Shown: positions 27,172 to 35,778, numbered from the stretch's first letter. The stretch is DNA of 64,000 nt from CAUZFZ01 sp963579025 (GCA_963579025.1 CAUZFZ010000031.1:12915-76914), one strand, 5' to 3'. Numbers and translations: made by a program. The notes: generated by a model not told the origin, from the letters alone.

Positions 27172-28617
27172 ATGCTCGTACGAGTCACACCACAAACAGT
27201 TCTGGCCCAGGCCATCAGCAGTTCGTCGCGAAGTACTTCGCGTCTGGCTGATCTGCAGCGGCAGGCGTCGTCGGGTCTGCGTATCGAACGACCTTCCGAC
27301 GGTCCTCGTGAGATTGCCGAGTTGATCGTGCGTAAAGTCGATCACGCGCGGCTTGAGACTGACCAGGAGAATGTCAGTTCGGCAACGTCGCGTCTGAACC
27401 ACAGTGTCTCGCAGCTCCTGCAGATCAATGAAGGTCTGATCCGCGCCAAGCAGATCGCCATCGAGGCGCCACAGAGTCAGGCTCGGGAAACTCTCGCCGA
27501 CGACATTGACAATATTCTGGAGCGAACTCTGCAACTGGCAAACACCCGGGACATCAACGGCTACCTGTACTCCGGATCGGATGTCGACACGCCTCCGTTT
27601 GATGCAGTACGCGGGGCCAACGGAGAGATTGCCAGCGTCAGCTACGCAGGCGGCGACCGAGCCACCGTCGTGTCGATTGGCACATCGGCGTCTGTTGAGG
27701 TCAACGAAGCCGGGTCGCGACTGTTCGGCCTGTCCGACCGCGGAACGACGATCTTTACGGGAATCACGGGAGCGAAGGCCGGTGTCGGAACAGACAATGA
27801 AATCGGCGTGCAGACGCTGCAGGTTCGCCATACATCGACAACGTATTCCGGATCATCAGGAGTCCAGATCGGAGTGAGTTCGAACGCCGGCGACACCATT
27901 CTTGGTTCCACTGGTACAAACACACTGACGATTATCGACACAAGTGGTGATGGTACCTCGGGAACGATTTCGCTGAACGGTGGTGCTCCGATTGCATTCA
28001 CAAACGGTGACACGGATCTGCGGATTGCCGGAGCAGGAGGGAACGACGTATTTGTCGACACAACGTCGATCACAGCCGGGTTCAGCGGCACCGTCGACAT
28101 CACTTCGGACGGGACGCTTTCGACGGATGGCGGTGCGACTTCAGTCGATATCGACTTCACTTCCAACCAGCAGGTTGTCGACAGTCGCAGCGGACAGGTA
28201 ACGAATGTTGACAGTCTTGAGATTCGAAACACGGGCGACGAACAGCTTGACTACGACGGGACCGCAGGGCTGTTTGAATCACTGATTCAGTTGCGAAATG
28301 AGCTGCGGAACGACCGAGGTCTCGTAGAAACGGACCTGCAGGACGCGTTCTCAAGGAGGCTCGGCGATATCGATCGCGTTCGTGATGACGTGCTATCGGG
28401 TGTCAGCCGACAGTCGATTCAACTCGAGAACCTCGAAGCGATCGGCAACCACACAGAGGAGCTGCAGCTTCAGGCAAAGCAGAGGATCAGCGAGATCGAG
28501 TCGGCGGACTTCGCTGAAGTGATCCTGAGCCTTCAGGCCGAGCAGAATCTGCTTCAGTACACATACTCAACCGTGCTGAGAGCGCTCGACCAGAACCTCA
28601 TCGATTTCCTTCGCTAG
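27172..28617 (+). CDS. flgL: Hook-filament junction protein FlgL (HAP3)
   Basis: 481 residues against about 300 in enterics. N-terminal D0/D1: QAISSSSRSTSRLADLQRQASSGLRIERPSDGPREIAELI; C-terminal SADFAEVILSLQAEQNLLQYTYSTVLRALDQNLIDFL. A roughly 180-residue insert (about 190-360) is Gly/Thr/Asp-rich (TSGDGTSGTISLNGGAP, GFSGTVDITSDG), an exposed domain. Directly after flgK. Confidence 0.92.
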   Translation: MLVRVTPQTVLAQAISSSSRSTSRLADLQRQASSGLRIERPSDGPREIAELIVRKVDHARLETDQENVSSATSRLNHSVSQLLQINEGLIRAKQIAIEAPQSQARETLADDIDNILERTLQLANTRDINGYLYSGSDVDTPPFDAVRGANGEIASVSYAGGDRATVVSIGTSASVEVNEAGSRLFGLSDRGTTIFTGITGAKAGVGTDNEIGVQTLQVRHTSTTYSGSSGVQIGVSSNAGDTILGSTGTNTLTIIDTSGDGTSGTISLNGGAPIAFTNGDTDLRIAGAGGNDVFVDTTSITAGFSGTVDITSDGTLSTDGGATSVDIDFTSNQQVVDSRSGQVTNVDSLEIRNTGDEQLDYDGTAGLFESLIQLRNELRNDRGLVETDLQDAFSRRLGDIDRVRDDVLSGVSRQSIQLENLEAIGNHTEELQLQAKQRISEIESADFAEVILSLQAEQNLLQYTYSTVLRALDQNLIDFLR

Positions 28618-28656
28618 TAGTAGAAACACACGATTCATCGGGAATGGAGCAATTCC

Positions 28657-29034
28657 ATGGCTGAAAACACAGAGACTCAGAAAATCACAAGACAGGACGA
28701 CGGTTCCGGCAGAATCATTCCGGCGCCCCACCTGTTTCAGGGCAATGACGTCAAGGCCGCGCGATGGCTGCAAACACTGACTGAGAAGGGGGACGTTGAA
28801 CTGGAAGACCTGATCGCCGTGATCGAACGCAACCCGATGCTGTCCAGAATCTTCATGGGTTACGCCAACTCGCTTCGCTACGGACTGAAAAACCAGGCGA
28901 TTCCGGTCACCACAGTGAATCGCGCTATTCTCATGTTGGGCACAACAAGAGTTCGCGACATCGCGCAAAACGTCGCGATGTCGATCGGAAACGTGCGGGC
29001 CGCGATGGACTCCGTCGACAGCCCCGGTAAATAA
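28657..29034 (+). CDS. Mini-HDOD protein in the flagellar operon
   Basis: 125 residues. The middle resembles the first half of an HDOD domain: LEDLIAVIERNPMLSRIFMGYANSLRYG, then IPVTTVNRAILMLGTTRVRDIAQNVAMSIG. The HD-like second half is missing, and the stop follows cleanly at SPGK, so it seems a compact protein and not a decay product. Lies between flgL and motA, with its own GGAATGGAG ribosome site. Perhaps a motility regulator or adaptor (inference). Confidence 0.7.
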   Translation: MAENTETQKITRQDDGSGRIIPAPHLFQGNDVKAARWLQTLTEKGDVELEDLIAVIERNPMLSRIFMGYANSLRYGLKNQAIPVTTVNRAILMLGTTRVRDIAQNVAMSIGNVRAAMDSVDSPGK

Positions 29035-29072
29035 CGCGTCCGCACTACAGCGGCTGTGAAGGAGAACTTCCC

Positions 29073-29855
29073 ATGGATCTGGCAACAATCATCGGTCTGA
29101 TCATGGCCTCAGTGCTCGTACTGAGCGCGATCCTGCTCGGCGGCGGCGGCCTCATGCCGTTCATCGACACGGCGTCGGTCATGATCGTCATCGGAGGGTC
29201 AATCGCCGCGACACTCATCAATTATCCGCTCAAGACCTGCCTCGGACTCGTCAAGGTCACGAAGAACTGCTTCCTGTCGAAATTGCCCACGCCAATTGAG
29301 GTCATCATTCAATTCAAGGATTTGACTCAGATTGCCAGGAAGGACGGCATCGTTGCACTGGAAGAAAGACTCGAGGACATCGACGACACGTTCATGATGC
29401 GCGGCCTGGACATGGTGATTGGCGGTTCGCCGAAAGAGGAAATCTGCAAGGTGATGGAGCTTGAGCTGAACTACATCGACGATCGTCATCGCATGGGTAA
29501 GAAAGTCCTCGACTCTATTGCGGCTGCGGCACCGGCGTTCGGAATGATCGGGACGCTGATCGGGCTGATTCAGATGCTGCGAACACTCGACGACCCCAGC
29601 AAGATTGGCGGCGGCATGTCGGTCGCACTGCTAACGACGCTTTATGGAGCCATGATTGCGAACATGTTCTGCATCCCGCTCGCCGGCAAGTTGGGTGACA
29701 GGAATGACCAGGAGCAGATGATCCGTAATCTGATGATCACGGCGATGGGTCTGCTGTCTGAAGGCCAGTCACCACGCGTCATGGAAGAGCATCTGTCTGC
29801 GTTTCTTGCTGCCGGTGCTCGCCCGGAGCAGGATGAATCGAAAGAGGCTGCCTGA
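29073..29855 (+). CDS. motA: Flagellar stator protein MotA
   Basis: 260 residues. Four membrane helices: DLATIIGLIMASVLVLSAILLGG, IDTASVMIVIGGSIAATLINYPL, AAAPAFGMIGTLIGLIQMLR, and GGGMSVALLTTLYGAMIANMFCIPLAGKL. The cytoplasmic loop includes DTFMMRGLDMVIGG. Ion-conducting stator subunit that pushes on FliG. Two bases before motB. AAGGAG upstream of the start. Confidence 0.95.
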   Translation: MDLATIIGLIMASVLVLSAILLGGGGLMPFIDTASVMIVIGGSIAATLINYPLKTCLGLVKVTKNCFLSKLPTPIEVIIQFKDLTQIARKDGIVALEERLEDIDDTFMMRGLDMVIGGSPKEEICKVMELELNYIDDRHRMGKKVLDSIAAAAPAFGMIGTLIGLIQMLRTLDDPSKIGGGMSVALLTTLYGAMIANMFCIPLAGKLGDRNDQEQMIRNLMITAMGLLSEGQSPRVMEEHLSAFLAAGARPEQDESKEAA

Positions 29856-29857
29856 TC

Positions 29858-30502
29858 ATGGCGAAGAACCGTCCCCCGGAACCAGAAGGCGAATTGCCGG
29901 CATGGCTGATGACGTACAGCGACGTCATCACGCTGATGATGACGTTCTTCATATTGCTAATGACCTTCTCCACGACAGAGCCAGAGAATTTCGAGCGGCT
30001 TCAGGTGGCGATGTTCAGCGGAGGCGACGCGAGCGGATTCGTCGGCGAAGGCAAAATCTCTGAGGATTCGCTTGTCGTCCGTGAGCGACCGCGGTCGGCA
30101 CGCAAGGCGCAACGCGGGACTGAGATGCCACCCAGTCACGCGGACGCGACAACGGGAACATTGAAGAAAGGCCTCGCTTCGCTCGAGACGGATCCACGAG
30201 ATCCGACGTCGAGTCGATCAGTCACACTGCGTCTGCCGATGCTCGTCGACAGTGGCGGAGAAGTCAGCGGATTCGGTGAGCAGATGTTGAAGATGTTCGC
30301 ACGGCAATTGGCTCGTTTTCCTCTGGAGCTGACATTCAACGTTTCGCGGGACGAAGACGCGGGCCGAGCGGTCGCGCTCGCAATGCACCTGACGGAGAAG
30401 CAGGGGATTCTGCCAGGTCGCGTTGCCGTTGGTGTCGATCGAAGCAGTCCGCCCGGAACCGTTCGCGTCTCGATGAGAAAAGCGGTCGCTGTCCAACCCT
30501 GA
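29858..30502 (+). CDS. motB: MotB-like stator protein, first copy
   Basis: 214 residues. PAWLMTYSDVITLMMTFFILLMTFS is the MotB transmembrane helix, with the ion-carrying Asp22. The periplasmic part is short, and its OmpA-like segment is degenerate: FNVSRDEDAGRAVALAMHLTEKQGILPGRVAVGV keeps the spacing of the MotB PG-binding motif, but the usual GHTD reads NVSRDED. It may therefore bind the wall poorly or bind something else. Follows motA by 2 bases. Confidence 0.85.
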   Translation: MAKNRPPEPEGELPAWLMTYSDVITLMMTFFILLMTFSTTEPENFERLQVAMFSGGDASGFVGEGKISEDSLVVRERPRSARKAQRGTEMPPSHADATTGTLKKGLASLETDPRDPTSSRSVTLRLPMLVDSGGEVSGFGEQMLKMFARQLARFPLELTFNVSRDEDAGRAVALAMHLTEKQGILPGRVAVGVDRSSPPGTVRVSMRKAVAVQP

Positions 30503-30517
30503 ACTGGAGATGTAAGC

Positions 30518-31252
30518 GTGGCCAAACAAAAGAAACTCGACACTGGCGCGAGCAAGGCGTACTTGCTGTCGTTCGGCGATACGATGACGGCGTTGTGTGC
30601 CTTCTTCATCGTCCTGAATTCGCTGGCGAAAGAGCAAACGGGAGCCAATCTGCACGCAGGCACGGGGTCCTTCGCGCGATCGCTGCAGTCGTTCGGTGTT
30701 CCCGGAGTTGCTCCGGGTGATGCGTCGGCTCGCGCGGCTCATTTTCCGGAGACAAGCCCGCTCTATACGGTGCCCGATCCGGACGGTGGACCAGCCGAGC
30801 CCAATGGAACAGGACCAGACGACGATGCGGATCAACTGCGAGTCATCGATCGCGAAAGAGAAGACCTGGAGCGGTTCCTCAATGAGGTCAGCCGCTTCGC
30901 CGAAGTTGCTCCTGAAGCAACGACTGCTGGCGAGATGACGTTCGACATCTTCAACAAAATCCAGGAAGAGCCGCCATTCCTCACCGGTAAAGCGATTGAC
31001 GCTTTCGTCGAGGTCGCGACACACGCACGGAATCCCGATTACCAGGTTCACATCATCGTGTGGGCAACGACTCCCAGCACAACTGCGTGGGCTCGTGCCA
31101 CAAAGCAGGCCGCCGGAATTCGCGCCGAATTCGTGCAGAAGGCCGGGCTGAAGGAGAACACGTCGAAGAACGTTTCCGCGGTTGGACGTCCCTGGCTGTT
31201 TTCCGACGTCAAGCGGCCGGTGTTTTCGATCGTCGTCCGGCGAATGCAGTAG
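30518..31252 (+). CDS. MotB-like stator protein, second copy
   Basis: 244 residues. YLLSFGDTMTALCAFFIVLNSLA is again a MotB-type helix with Asp21. A long linker and a helical stretch (VIDREREDLERFLNEVSRFAEV) follow. The OmpA-like end is reduced: VHIIVWATTPSTTAWARATKQAAGIRAEFVQKAGL, with no GHTD. Sequence outside the helix differs strongly from the first copy. One MotA with two MotB-type partners suggests a mixed stator or two stator types. Confidence 0.85.
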   Translation: MAKQKKLDTGASKAYLLSFGDTMTALCAFFIVLNSLAKEQTGANLHAGTGSFARSLQSFGVPGVAPGDASARAAHFPETSPLYTVPDPDGGPAEPNGTGPDDDADQLRVIDREREDLERFLNEVSRFAEVAPEATTAGEMTFDIFNKIQEEPPFLTGKAIDAFVEVATHARNPDYQVHIIVWATTPSTTAWARATKQAAGIRAEFVQKAGLKENTSKNVSAVGRPWLFSDVKRPVFSIVVRRMQ

Positions 31253-31286
31253 GCCACCGACCGCGTGTCAACATTTGCGGCTGGCT

Positions 31287-31316
31287 CTGCCTACTGTGAA
31301 CGCTGCCTACTGTGAA
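31287..31316. repeat. 14-bp direct repeat at the end of flgD
   Basis: CTGCCTACTGTGAA occurs at 31287-31300 and 31303-31316. The second copy contains the flgD stop codon and its last codons, so the first is a duplicate of the gene end. Lies between the convergent motB paralogue and flgD. Confidence 0.7.
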
Positions 31317-31696
31317 ATGGCAGCGGACTCGGCGACTTCGGTCACGAGGCCGATGGCAACAGGCTGGCCGTTGATGACCACCTGAATCGACCCTTCATCC
31401 ACGCGGTAGGCTTCAATCGTGCCTTGCGTTTCGGCGTTCGTGACTGGGTCTCGGTAGGTCGCGGTGTGGCCAATGAGATTGGCTCCCTGCGTCAGGTTCT
31501 GCAGAGCCAGCACATCGCTGAAGCTGGCATTCAGTCTCTCGATCCCCTCAAGCGAGGAGAACTGCGCCAGTTGAGCGACAAAGTCTTCATTCGTCACGGG
31601 CTCCAGCGGATCCTGGTTCTGAAGCTGCGCCACCAGAAGTGTGATGAATTGATCGCGTCCCAGTTCGTTGCTGCTGCTGATGCCACTCGTTTCCAT
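31307..31696 (-). CDS. flgD: Hook-capping protein FlgD (short form)
   Basis: 129 residues from ATG at 31696 with AGGGG upstream; a longer frame to 31735 lacks this. N-terminal LGRDQFITLLVAQLQNQDPLEPVTNEDFVAQLAQFSSLEGIERLN is unmistakable FlgD. The C-terminal part (GTIEAYRVDEGSIQVVINGQPVAIGLVTEV) is the tudor-like core. The Ig-like domain of enteric FlgD is absent. It is alone on the minus strand within the + strand flagellar series, and 18 kb from flgE. The cap is needed for hook polymerisation. Confidence 0.92.
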   Translation of the reverse strand: METSGISSSNELGRDQFITLLVAQLQNQDPLEPVTNEDFVAQLAQFSSLEGIERLNASFSDVLALQNLTQGANLIGHTATYRDPVTNAETQGTIEAYRVDEGSIQVVINGQPVAIGLVTEVAESAAISQ

Positions 31697-31993
31697 TGCA
31701 TTCCCCTGTCGCAGAATGAGGCCACACCATCTCATCGGGAAACTGCCCGTATCAGGATGAGCCGGCGATGGACGTCCTTGTCACTGGAGGGAAACGCCTC
31801 AACATCTGCCAGAAACTCCGCTTGGCCTGTTCGTTGATGATACGGAGCAACGCGGCGGAGATTCGGAGTAAAAATGAGGTCCCGCGTCCGTAGGGGATAT
31901 CCCTCACTTGGTTGTTTCAGGCAGATTGTGCGGGTTGTGCACGTCACGCAGTACCGATACCGAGTCTCGTAGATACTTTGTTGAGGTGCTGAC

Positions 31994-32350
31994 ATGGAAG
32001 TCACTCCGTCACAATTCGACCTCATGCGTCAGATGATGGGGGCGTCTCATCTGCGTCACCAGGTCGTCAGCCACAACCTCGCCAATATCAATACTCCGGG
32101 TTACCACCGGAAAGATGTCGACTTTGAGGGGCGGCTGGGTGAGCTGCTTCGAGCGGGCGACAGTTCCGTCAACGAACTGACGCCGCGTGTGTTCGAAGTC
32201 GAAGGGCTTCCTGAGCGTGCGGACGGCAACAACGTCGATGTCGACCGCGAAATCGGTCAACTCAATAAGAACGCACTTCTGTATCAGACATGGTCGCAAA
32301 TCCTTGCGAGCCGTGTCTCCATGATGCGAAGCGCCATTGATGGAAGATGA
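31994..32350 (+). CDS. flgB: Proximal rod protein FlgB
   Basis: 118 residues. FDLMRQMMGASHLRHQVVSHNLANINTPGYHRKDVDF is the rod N-terminal motif and VDVDREIGQLNKNALLYQTWSQILASRVSMMRSAI the FlgB C-terminal helix. Starts the flgBC-fliE block. The 297-base gap to divergent flgD should hold promoters for both. No strong sigma-54 or sigma-28 motif found there; TGGCCT-N5-TTGAT near 31825 is a poor match. Confidence 0.92.
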   Translation: MEVTPSQFDLMRQMMGASHLRHQVVSHNLANINTPGYHRKDVDFEGRLGELLRAGDSSVNELTPRVFEVEGLPERADGNNVDVDREIGQLNKNALLYQTWSQILASRVSMMRSAIDGR

Positions 32351-32401
32351 CGACGCGGGCTGAGTTCATAATTTCGATTCGCCAATTCCAGGGAGGGAAC
32401 G

Positions 32402-32851
32402 ATGGCACTCGATCGTATTCTCTCTTCAACAGAAATCAGTGCCTCGGGTCTTGCCGCCGAGCGACTTCGCATGGAGACGGTGGCAAACAACATTGCCAAT
32501 GCCCATTCCACGCGGTCTCCCGATGGCGGGCAATACCGGCGAAGGCAGGTCGTTTTCGCCGCGGCGATGCAAGATGCCGCCGGTGCATCCACGAACTCTG
32601 CCGCAAACCTGCGAGGCGTTGAAGTCGTCGGAATTCAGCCGAGCACGGGTGAGTTGCCGCGGGTCTACAACCCTTCGCATCCCGATGCCGACCCTGAAGG
32701 CTTTGTGCTGATGCCCAACATCAGCGTGCCCGAGGAAATGGTCGACCTCATAACGGCCAGCCGAGCGTACGACGCAAATCTGAAAGCGCTTCGAACGTTC
32801 AAACAGATGGTTGAACAGTCCCTCTCACTCCTGAGAGGCACGCAGTCGTGA
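32402..32851 (+). CDS. flgC: Proximal rod protein FlgC
   Basis: 149 residues. LSSTEISASGLAAERLRMETVANNIANAHST, then VPEEMVDLITASRAYDANLKALRTFKQMVEQSLSLL, both FlgC signatures. Preceded by GGGAGG. Overlaps fliE by 4 bases (GTGA). Confidence 0.95.
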   Translation: MALDRILSSTEISASGLAAERLRMETVANNIANAHSTRSPDGGQYRRRQVVFAAAMQDAAGASTNSAANLRGVEVVGIQPSTGELPRVYNPSHPDADPEGFVLMPNISVPEEMVDLITASRAYDANLKALRTFKQMVEQSLSLLRGTQS

Positions 32852-33150
32852 ATGTTCCATCCGTTGGCTTCACGTCCGGTTCGTCGGGAGTGGGGCCGAC
32901 GCAACCAGTCCAACCGGTACAGAAAAGTGAAAAGGGATTTGGCGAACTGGTTACTGACCTTCTTCAGGACGCGAACCAGTCACACGTGCAGGCTGACACA
33001 AACATCCAGAATCTGATGACGGGGGAAACGGACAATGTCGACGACGTCGTCATGTCCGTCGTACAGGCTGATCTAGCCTTTCGGATGGTTCTGGAAATTC
33101 GCAACCGACTGATTTCTTCGTATCAGGAAGTCATGAGGATGCAGGTCTAA
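32848..33150 (+). CDS. fliE: Rod adapter protein FliE
   Basis: 100 residues, GTG start. FGELVTDLLQDANQSHVQADTNIQNLMTGETDNVDDVVMSVVQADLAFRMVLEIRNRLISSYQEVMRMQV matches FliE throughout. Joins the MS-ring to the rod and is exported first. Followed by fliF 25 bases on. Confidence 0.94.
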   Translation: MNVPSVGFTSGSSGVGPTQPVQPVQKSEKGFGELVTDLLQDANQSHVQADTNIQNLMTGETDNVDDVVMSVVQADLAFRMVLEIRNRLISSYQEVMRMQV

Positions 33151-33175
33151 AAGACAAAGAAGGAATTCAACGGCG

Positions 33176-34735
33176 ATGGATTTTCTTCGTGGACTGACAG
33201 AGCAGATTCGGACAATCTGGAGTGAAGCAGCGGTGCCCGCACGAGTCGGGTTTATCGGCGTCACTGCGCTGTTGATTGCCGCCATTGTCACGGTGGGAAT
33301 CTGGTCGTCGCAGCCCGAATTCGTGCCGCTGGCCACCGATCTGGCCCCTACAGAAGCGGCTGAACTTGTCAGCAAGCTCGACGCGCAAAGCATCGAGAAC
33401 CAGCTCAATTACTCCGGCTCGGCAGTCCTCGTGCCACGCTCAAGCTGGAACCGCGCTCGACTCGTTGCAGGCGATCTTATTGGGCCGCTAAGCAGTGACC
33501 AGACAGAGTTTCAGGACTCGCTTCTGAGCGATCCGACGTTGAATCACTTTCGCATTCTTCGGAATCGTGAAGAGACCATCGCGCGGACTCTGACCAGAAT
33601 GAATGCGGTGAACAGTGCCAAAGTTCACATTGGTCGCCCGGAGCCGTCGCCGTTTCTCGATGCCGCCCAGCCGGCAACTGCGAGCGTTGTTCTTGAGCTG
33701 CGTAACGGAGTCCACTTCACCCGGGAACAAGTGGCTTCAGTTGTCTCGCTTGTTGCAAACAGTGTTGAGGGTCTATCGAAAGACGACGTCAGCGTGATCG
33801 ACACATCCGGCAAGCTGCTCACGTCCACCTCGAACGGACCTCAGTCTGACATTGTCAGCCAGTATGAGTTCCGGCGAACCGTCGAAACAGATCTCGCCGC
33901 CAAGGCCGAGGACATGCTGTCCGAAATACTGGGCCCGGGTCGCGCCATCGTTCGCGTCACCGCCGATCTGGATTTCACTCAAATGGTCCGCACGCAGACG
34001 ACCTATGACCCTGAGTCAAAGGTCAAGTCGTATGAGTTAATTGACAGTACGTCATCAAAAGGCACGGACGCTTCAGCAGGCGGCCCGGCCGGAACGGCAT
34101 CCAACGTCGGGCTGCTGGCTGCCGAGCAGAACGCGACAGACTCGTCGAACAAAACAGAGACCATCACAGCGCATTACCTGAACGCACAAACGATAGACAC
34201 CATTGATCAGGCGTCGGGCACGATTCAACGGTTGACTGTTGCGGCCACAGTGGACCTCTCGCCGATTGCAACAACGCCCGAAGGCGATGGTGCCCCGCAG
34301 CAACCCCCCGTGACGAAGGAGCAGGTCGAGGCAATCATCCGCCAGGCAGTTGGCTTTGACGCCGATCGAAACGACGAAATCGAAGTTCTCGTCGCGACAC
34401 TGCTGGGCAGCCCATTCGCCGTCAACGACGTGCCCATTCCCGGCACAACGTGGACTCAATGGCTTGAACTGGCAAAGAACGCTTCGCTGGGCCTGGCGTC
34501 CATTGCGGCCCTGATTCTCGGCTTCTTCGTCGTCCGGCGAATGAAACCGGTTCCGGTCACGCCAGAGGTCAAACACCAGCCAGCCACGGCCGATCCACAG
34601 AAACTCGGCGAGCTGTTGGTAGAAGCGCGTGAACATCCACAACTCGTGGCGCAGATTCTTGCAACATGGCTGGATGAAACGCCAGAGACTGCAGCCACGG
34701 AAGACATTCGGCGATCAACACGTTCGGCAGCTTGA
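33176..34735 (+). CDS. fliF: MS-ring protein FliF
   Basis: 519 residues. N-terminal TM (VGFIGVTALLIAAIVTVGIW), two ring-building domains (VPLATDLAPTEAAELVSKLDAQSIENQ; GRPEPSPFLDAAQPATASVVLEL), a variable loop, then a second TM (SLGLASIAALILGFFVVRRM). The cytoplasmic tail QKLGELLVEAREHPQLVAQILATWL is the FliG-binding helix. Housing for the export gate. Confidence 0.95.
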   Translation: MDFLRGLTEQIRTIWSEAAVPARVGFIGVTALLIAAIVTVGIWSSQPEFVPLATDLAPTEAAELVSKLDAQSIENQLNYSGSAVLVPRSSWNRARLVAGDLIGPLSSDQTEFQDSLLSDPTLNHFRILRNREETIARTLTRMNAVNSAKVHIGRPEPSPFLDAAQPATASVVLELRNGVHFTREQVASVVSLVANSVEGLSKDDVSVIDTSGKLLTSTSNGPQSDIVSQYEFRRTVETDLAAKAEDMLSEILGPGRAIVRVTADLDFTQMVRTQTTYDPESKVKSYELIDSTSSKGTDASAGGPAGTASNVGLLAAEQNATDSSNKTETITAHYLNAQTIDTIDQASGTIQRLTVAATVDLSPIATTPEGDGAPQQPPVTKEQVEAIIRQAVGFDADRNDEIEVLVATLLGSPFAVNDVPIPGTTWTQWLELAKNASLGLASIAALILGFFVVRRMKPVPVTPEVKHQPATADPQKLGELLVEAREHPQLVAQILATWLDETPETAATEDIRRSTRSAA

Positions 34736-34766
34736 AGATTCACATTATCAGCGGATTTACAAATAC

Positions 34767-35774
34767 ATGACACAAGCGACGGCACAGGAGCGGGCGGCAA
34801 TCGTCATGGCCGTTCTCGGTGACAGCGTCAGAGACGCAGTCCTCGCAGAGCTGCGGCCGGAAACCGCGGGCAGGCTGCGCGCGGAGATGCAGCGCCTCGA
34901 AGAAACTCCGGCGCCACCCAGGAAGCTCGACGAGGCTCTGGATGAACTCGACCGGACACTTCGATTCGCTTTGAAATCACAGCCCGCTGGCGCCGACGAC
35001 ACAAATGACGACGGCATCGAAAAACCACCCGAAGACGAGTCGAACCTGCGGCTGTTCTCAGAGAAAAACGAGGAGGAAGTGGAGTTCATTCGGTCGGATG
35101 ATTTGGTCGCCGATCTGTCGCGATTGCAGCCGTATCAACTGGCGGGTGCTCTGCAGCAGGAAATGCCGATGACCGTTGCCATGGTCCTGGGGACGCTGGA
35201 AGGCGACCTCGGCGGCGAGGTTCTCCGTCTACTCCCCGAAGCACTCCAGTCTCAGACGTTTCTGGAGATGCAATCAGATGCGACACCCGCGCGCATTCTA
35301 CTTGAACGAATTGCGCGATCGACGCTCGACCGGGCAATCATGGTTTCTCCCGATGACATCAGCACAGGCAAGCCGAGCAGTGACGAGAGGATGGCCAGCC
35401 TGTTACGGGCAATGTCCCGCAAGGAGCGGGCGAACATGCTGGATGCTTTGACGGAGAAGGACGAGGAAGCAGCCAATCGAGTCCGTGGAATGATTTATCA
35501 GTTCGATGACCTGATGCGGGTTCAACTGCGGACGCTGCAGAAGATCCTCGGAGATCTGGACACACCGACGCTCGCGAAAAGCCTGAAGGATGCCGACCCG
35601 GCCATGATCGATCGAATCCGCGGTTGTATGTCACAGCGAGCCTGGAGCACCGTCGGCGAGGAACTCGAAATGGCCGCCTCAACCAGTTCCGATGACGTCG
35701 AGGCCGCTCGTAATGAGATCGTTCAGATCATGGTCCAGTTGGATCAGGCCGGCGATTTGCAGATGGAAGAATGA
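34767..35774 (+). CDS. fliG: Flagellar switch protein FliG (divergent)
   Basis: 335 residues from ATG at 34767. No clear ribosome site precedes it, and the open frame extends back into fliF. N-terminal domain (TAQERAAIVMAVLGDSVRDAVLAELRPE) binds FliF. The middle LQPYQLAGALQQEMPMTVAMVLGTLEGD has EMPM where EHPQ is usual. The C-terminal domain MIYQFDDLMRVQLRTLQKILGDLDTPTLAKSLKDADP is recognisable, but the segment equivalent to enteric VDVDDRSIQ reads MRVQLRTLQ, so acidic torque residues seem absent. Contacts MotA for rotation. Confidence 0.88.
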   Translation: MTQATAQERAAIVMAVLGDSVRDAVLAELRPETAGRLRAEMQRLEETPAPPRKLDEALDELDRTLRFALKSQPAGADDTNDDGIEKPPEDESNLRLFSEKNEEEVEFIRSDDLVADLSRLQPYQLAGALQQEMPMTVAMVLGTLEGDLGGEVLRLLPEALQSQTFLEMQSDATPARILLERIARSTLDRAIMVSPDDISTGKPSSDERMASLLRAMSRKERANMLDALTEKDEEAANRVRGMIYQFDDLMRVQLRTLQKILGDLDTPTLAKSLKDADPAMIDRIRGCMSQRAWSTVGEELEMAASTSSDDVEAARNEIVQIMVQLDQAGDLQMEE

Positions 35775-35778
35775 GTCA

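Noticed and set aside
31824..31840. TGGCCT-N5-TTGAT before flgB as sigma-54 promoter
   Set aside because: The -12 GC is missing and two -24 positions differ, and it is about 155 bases from the start.
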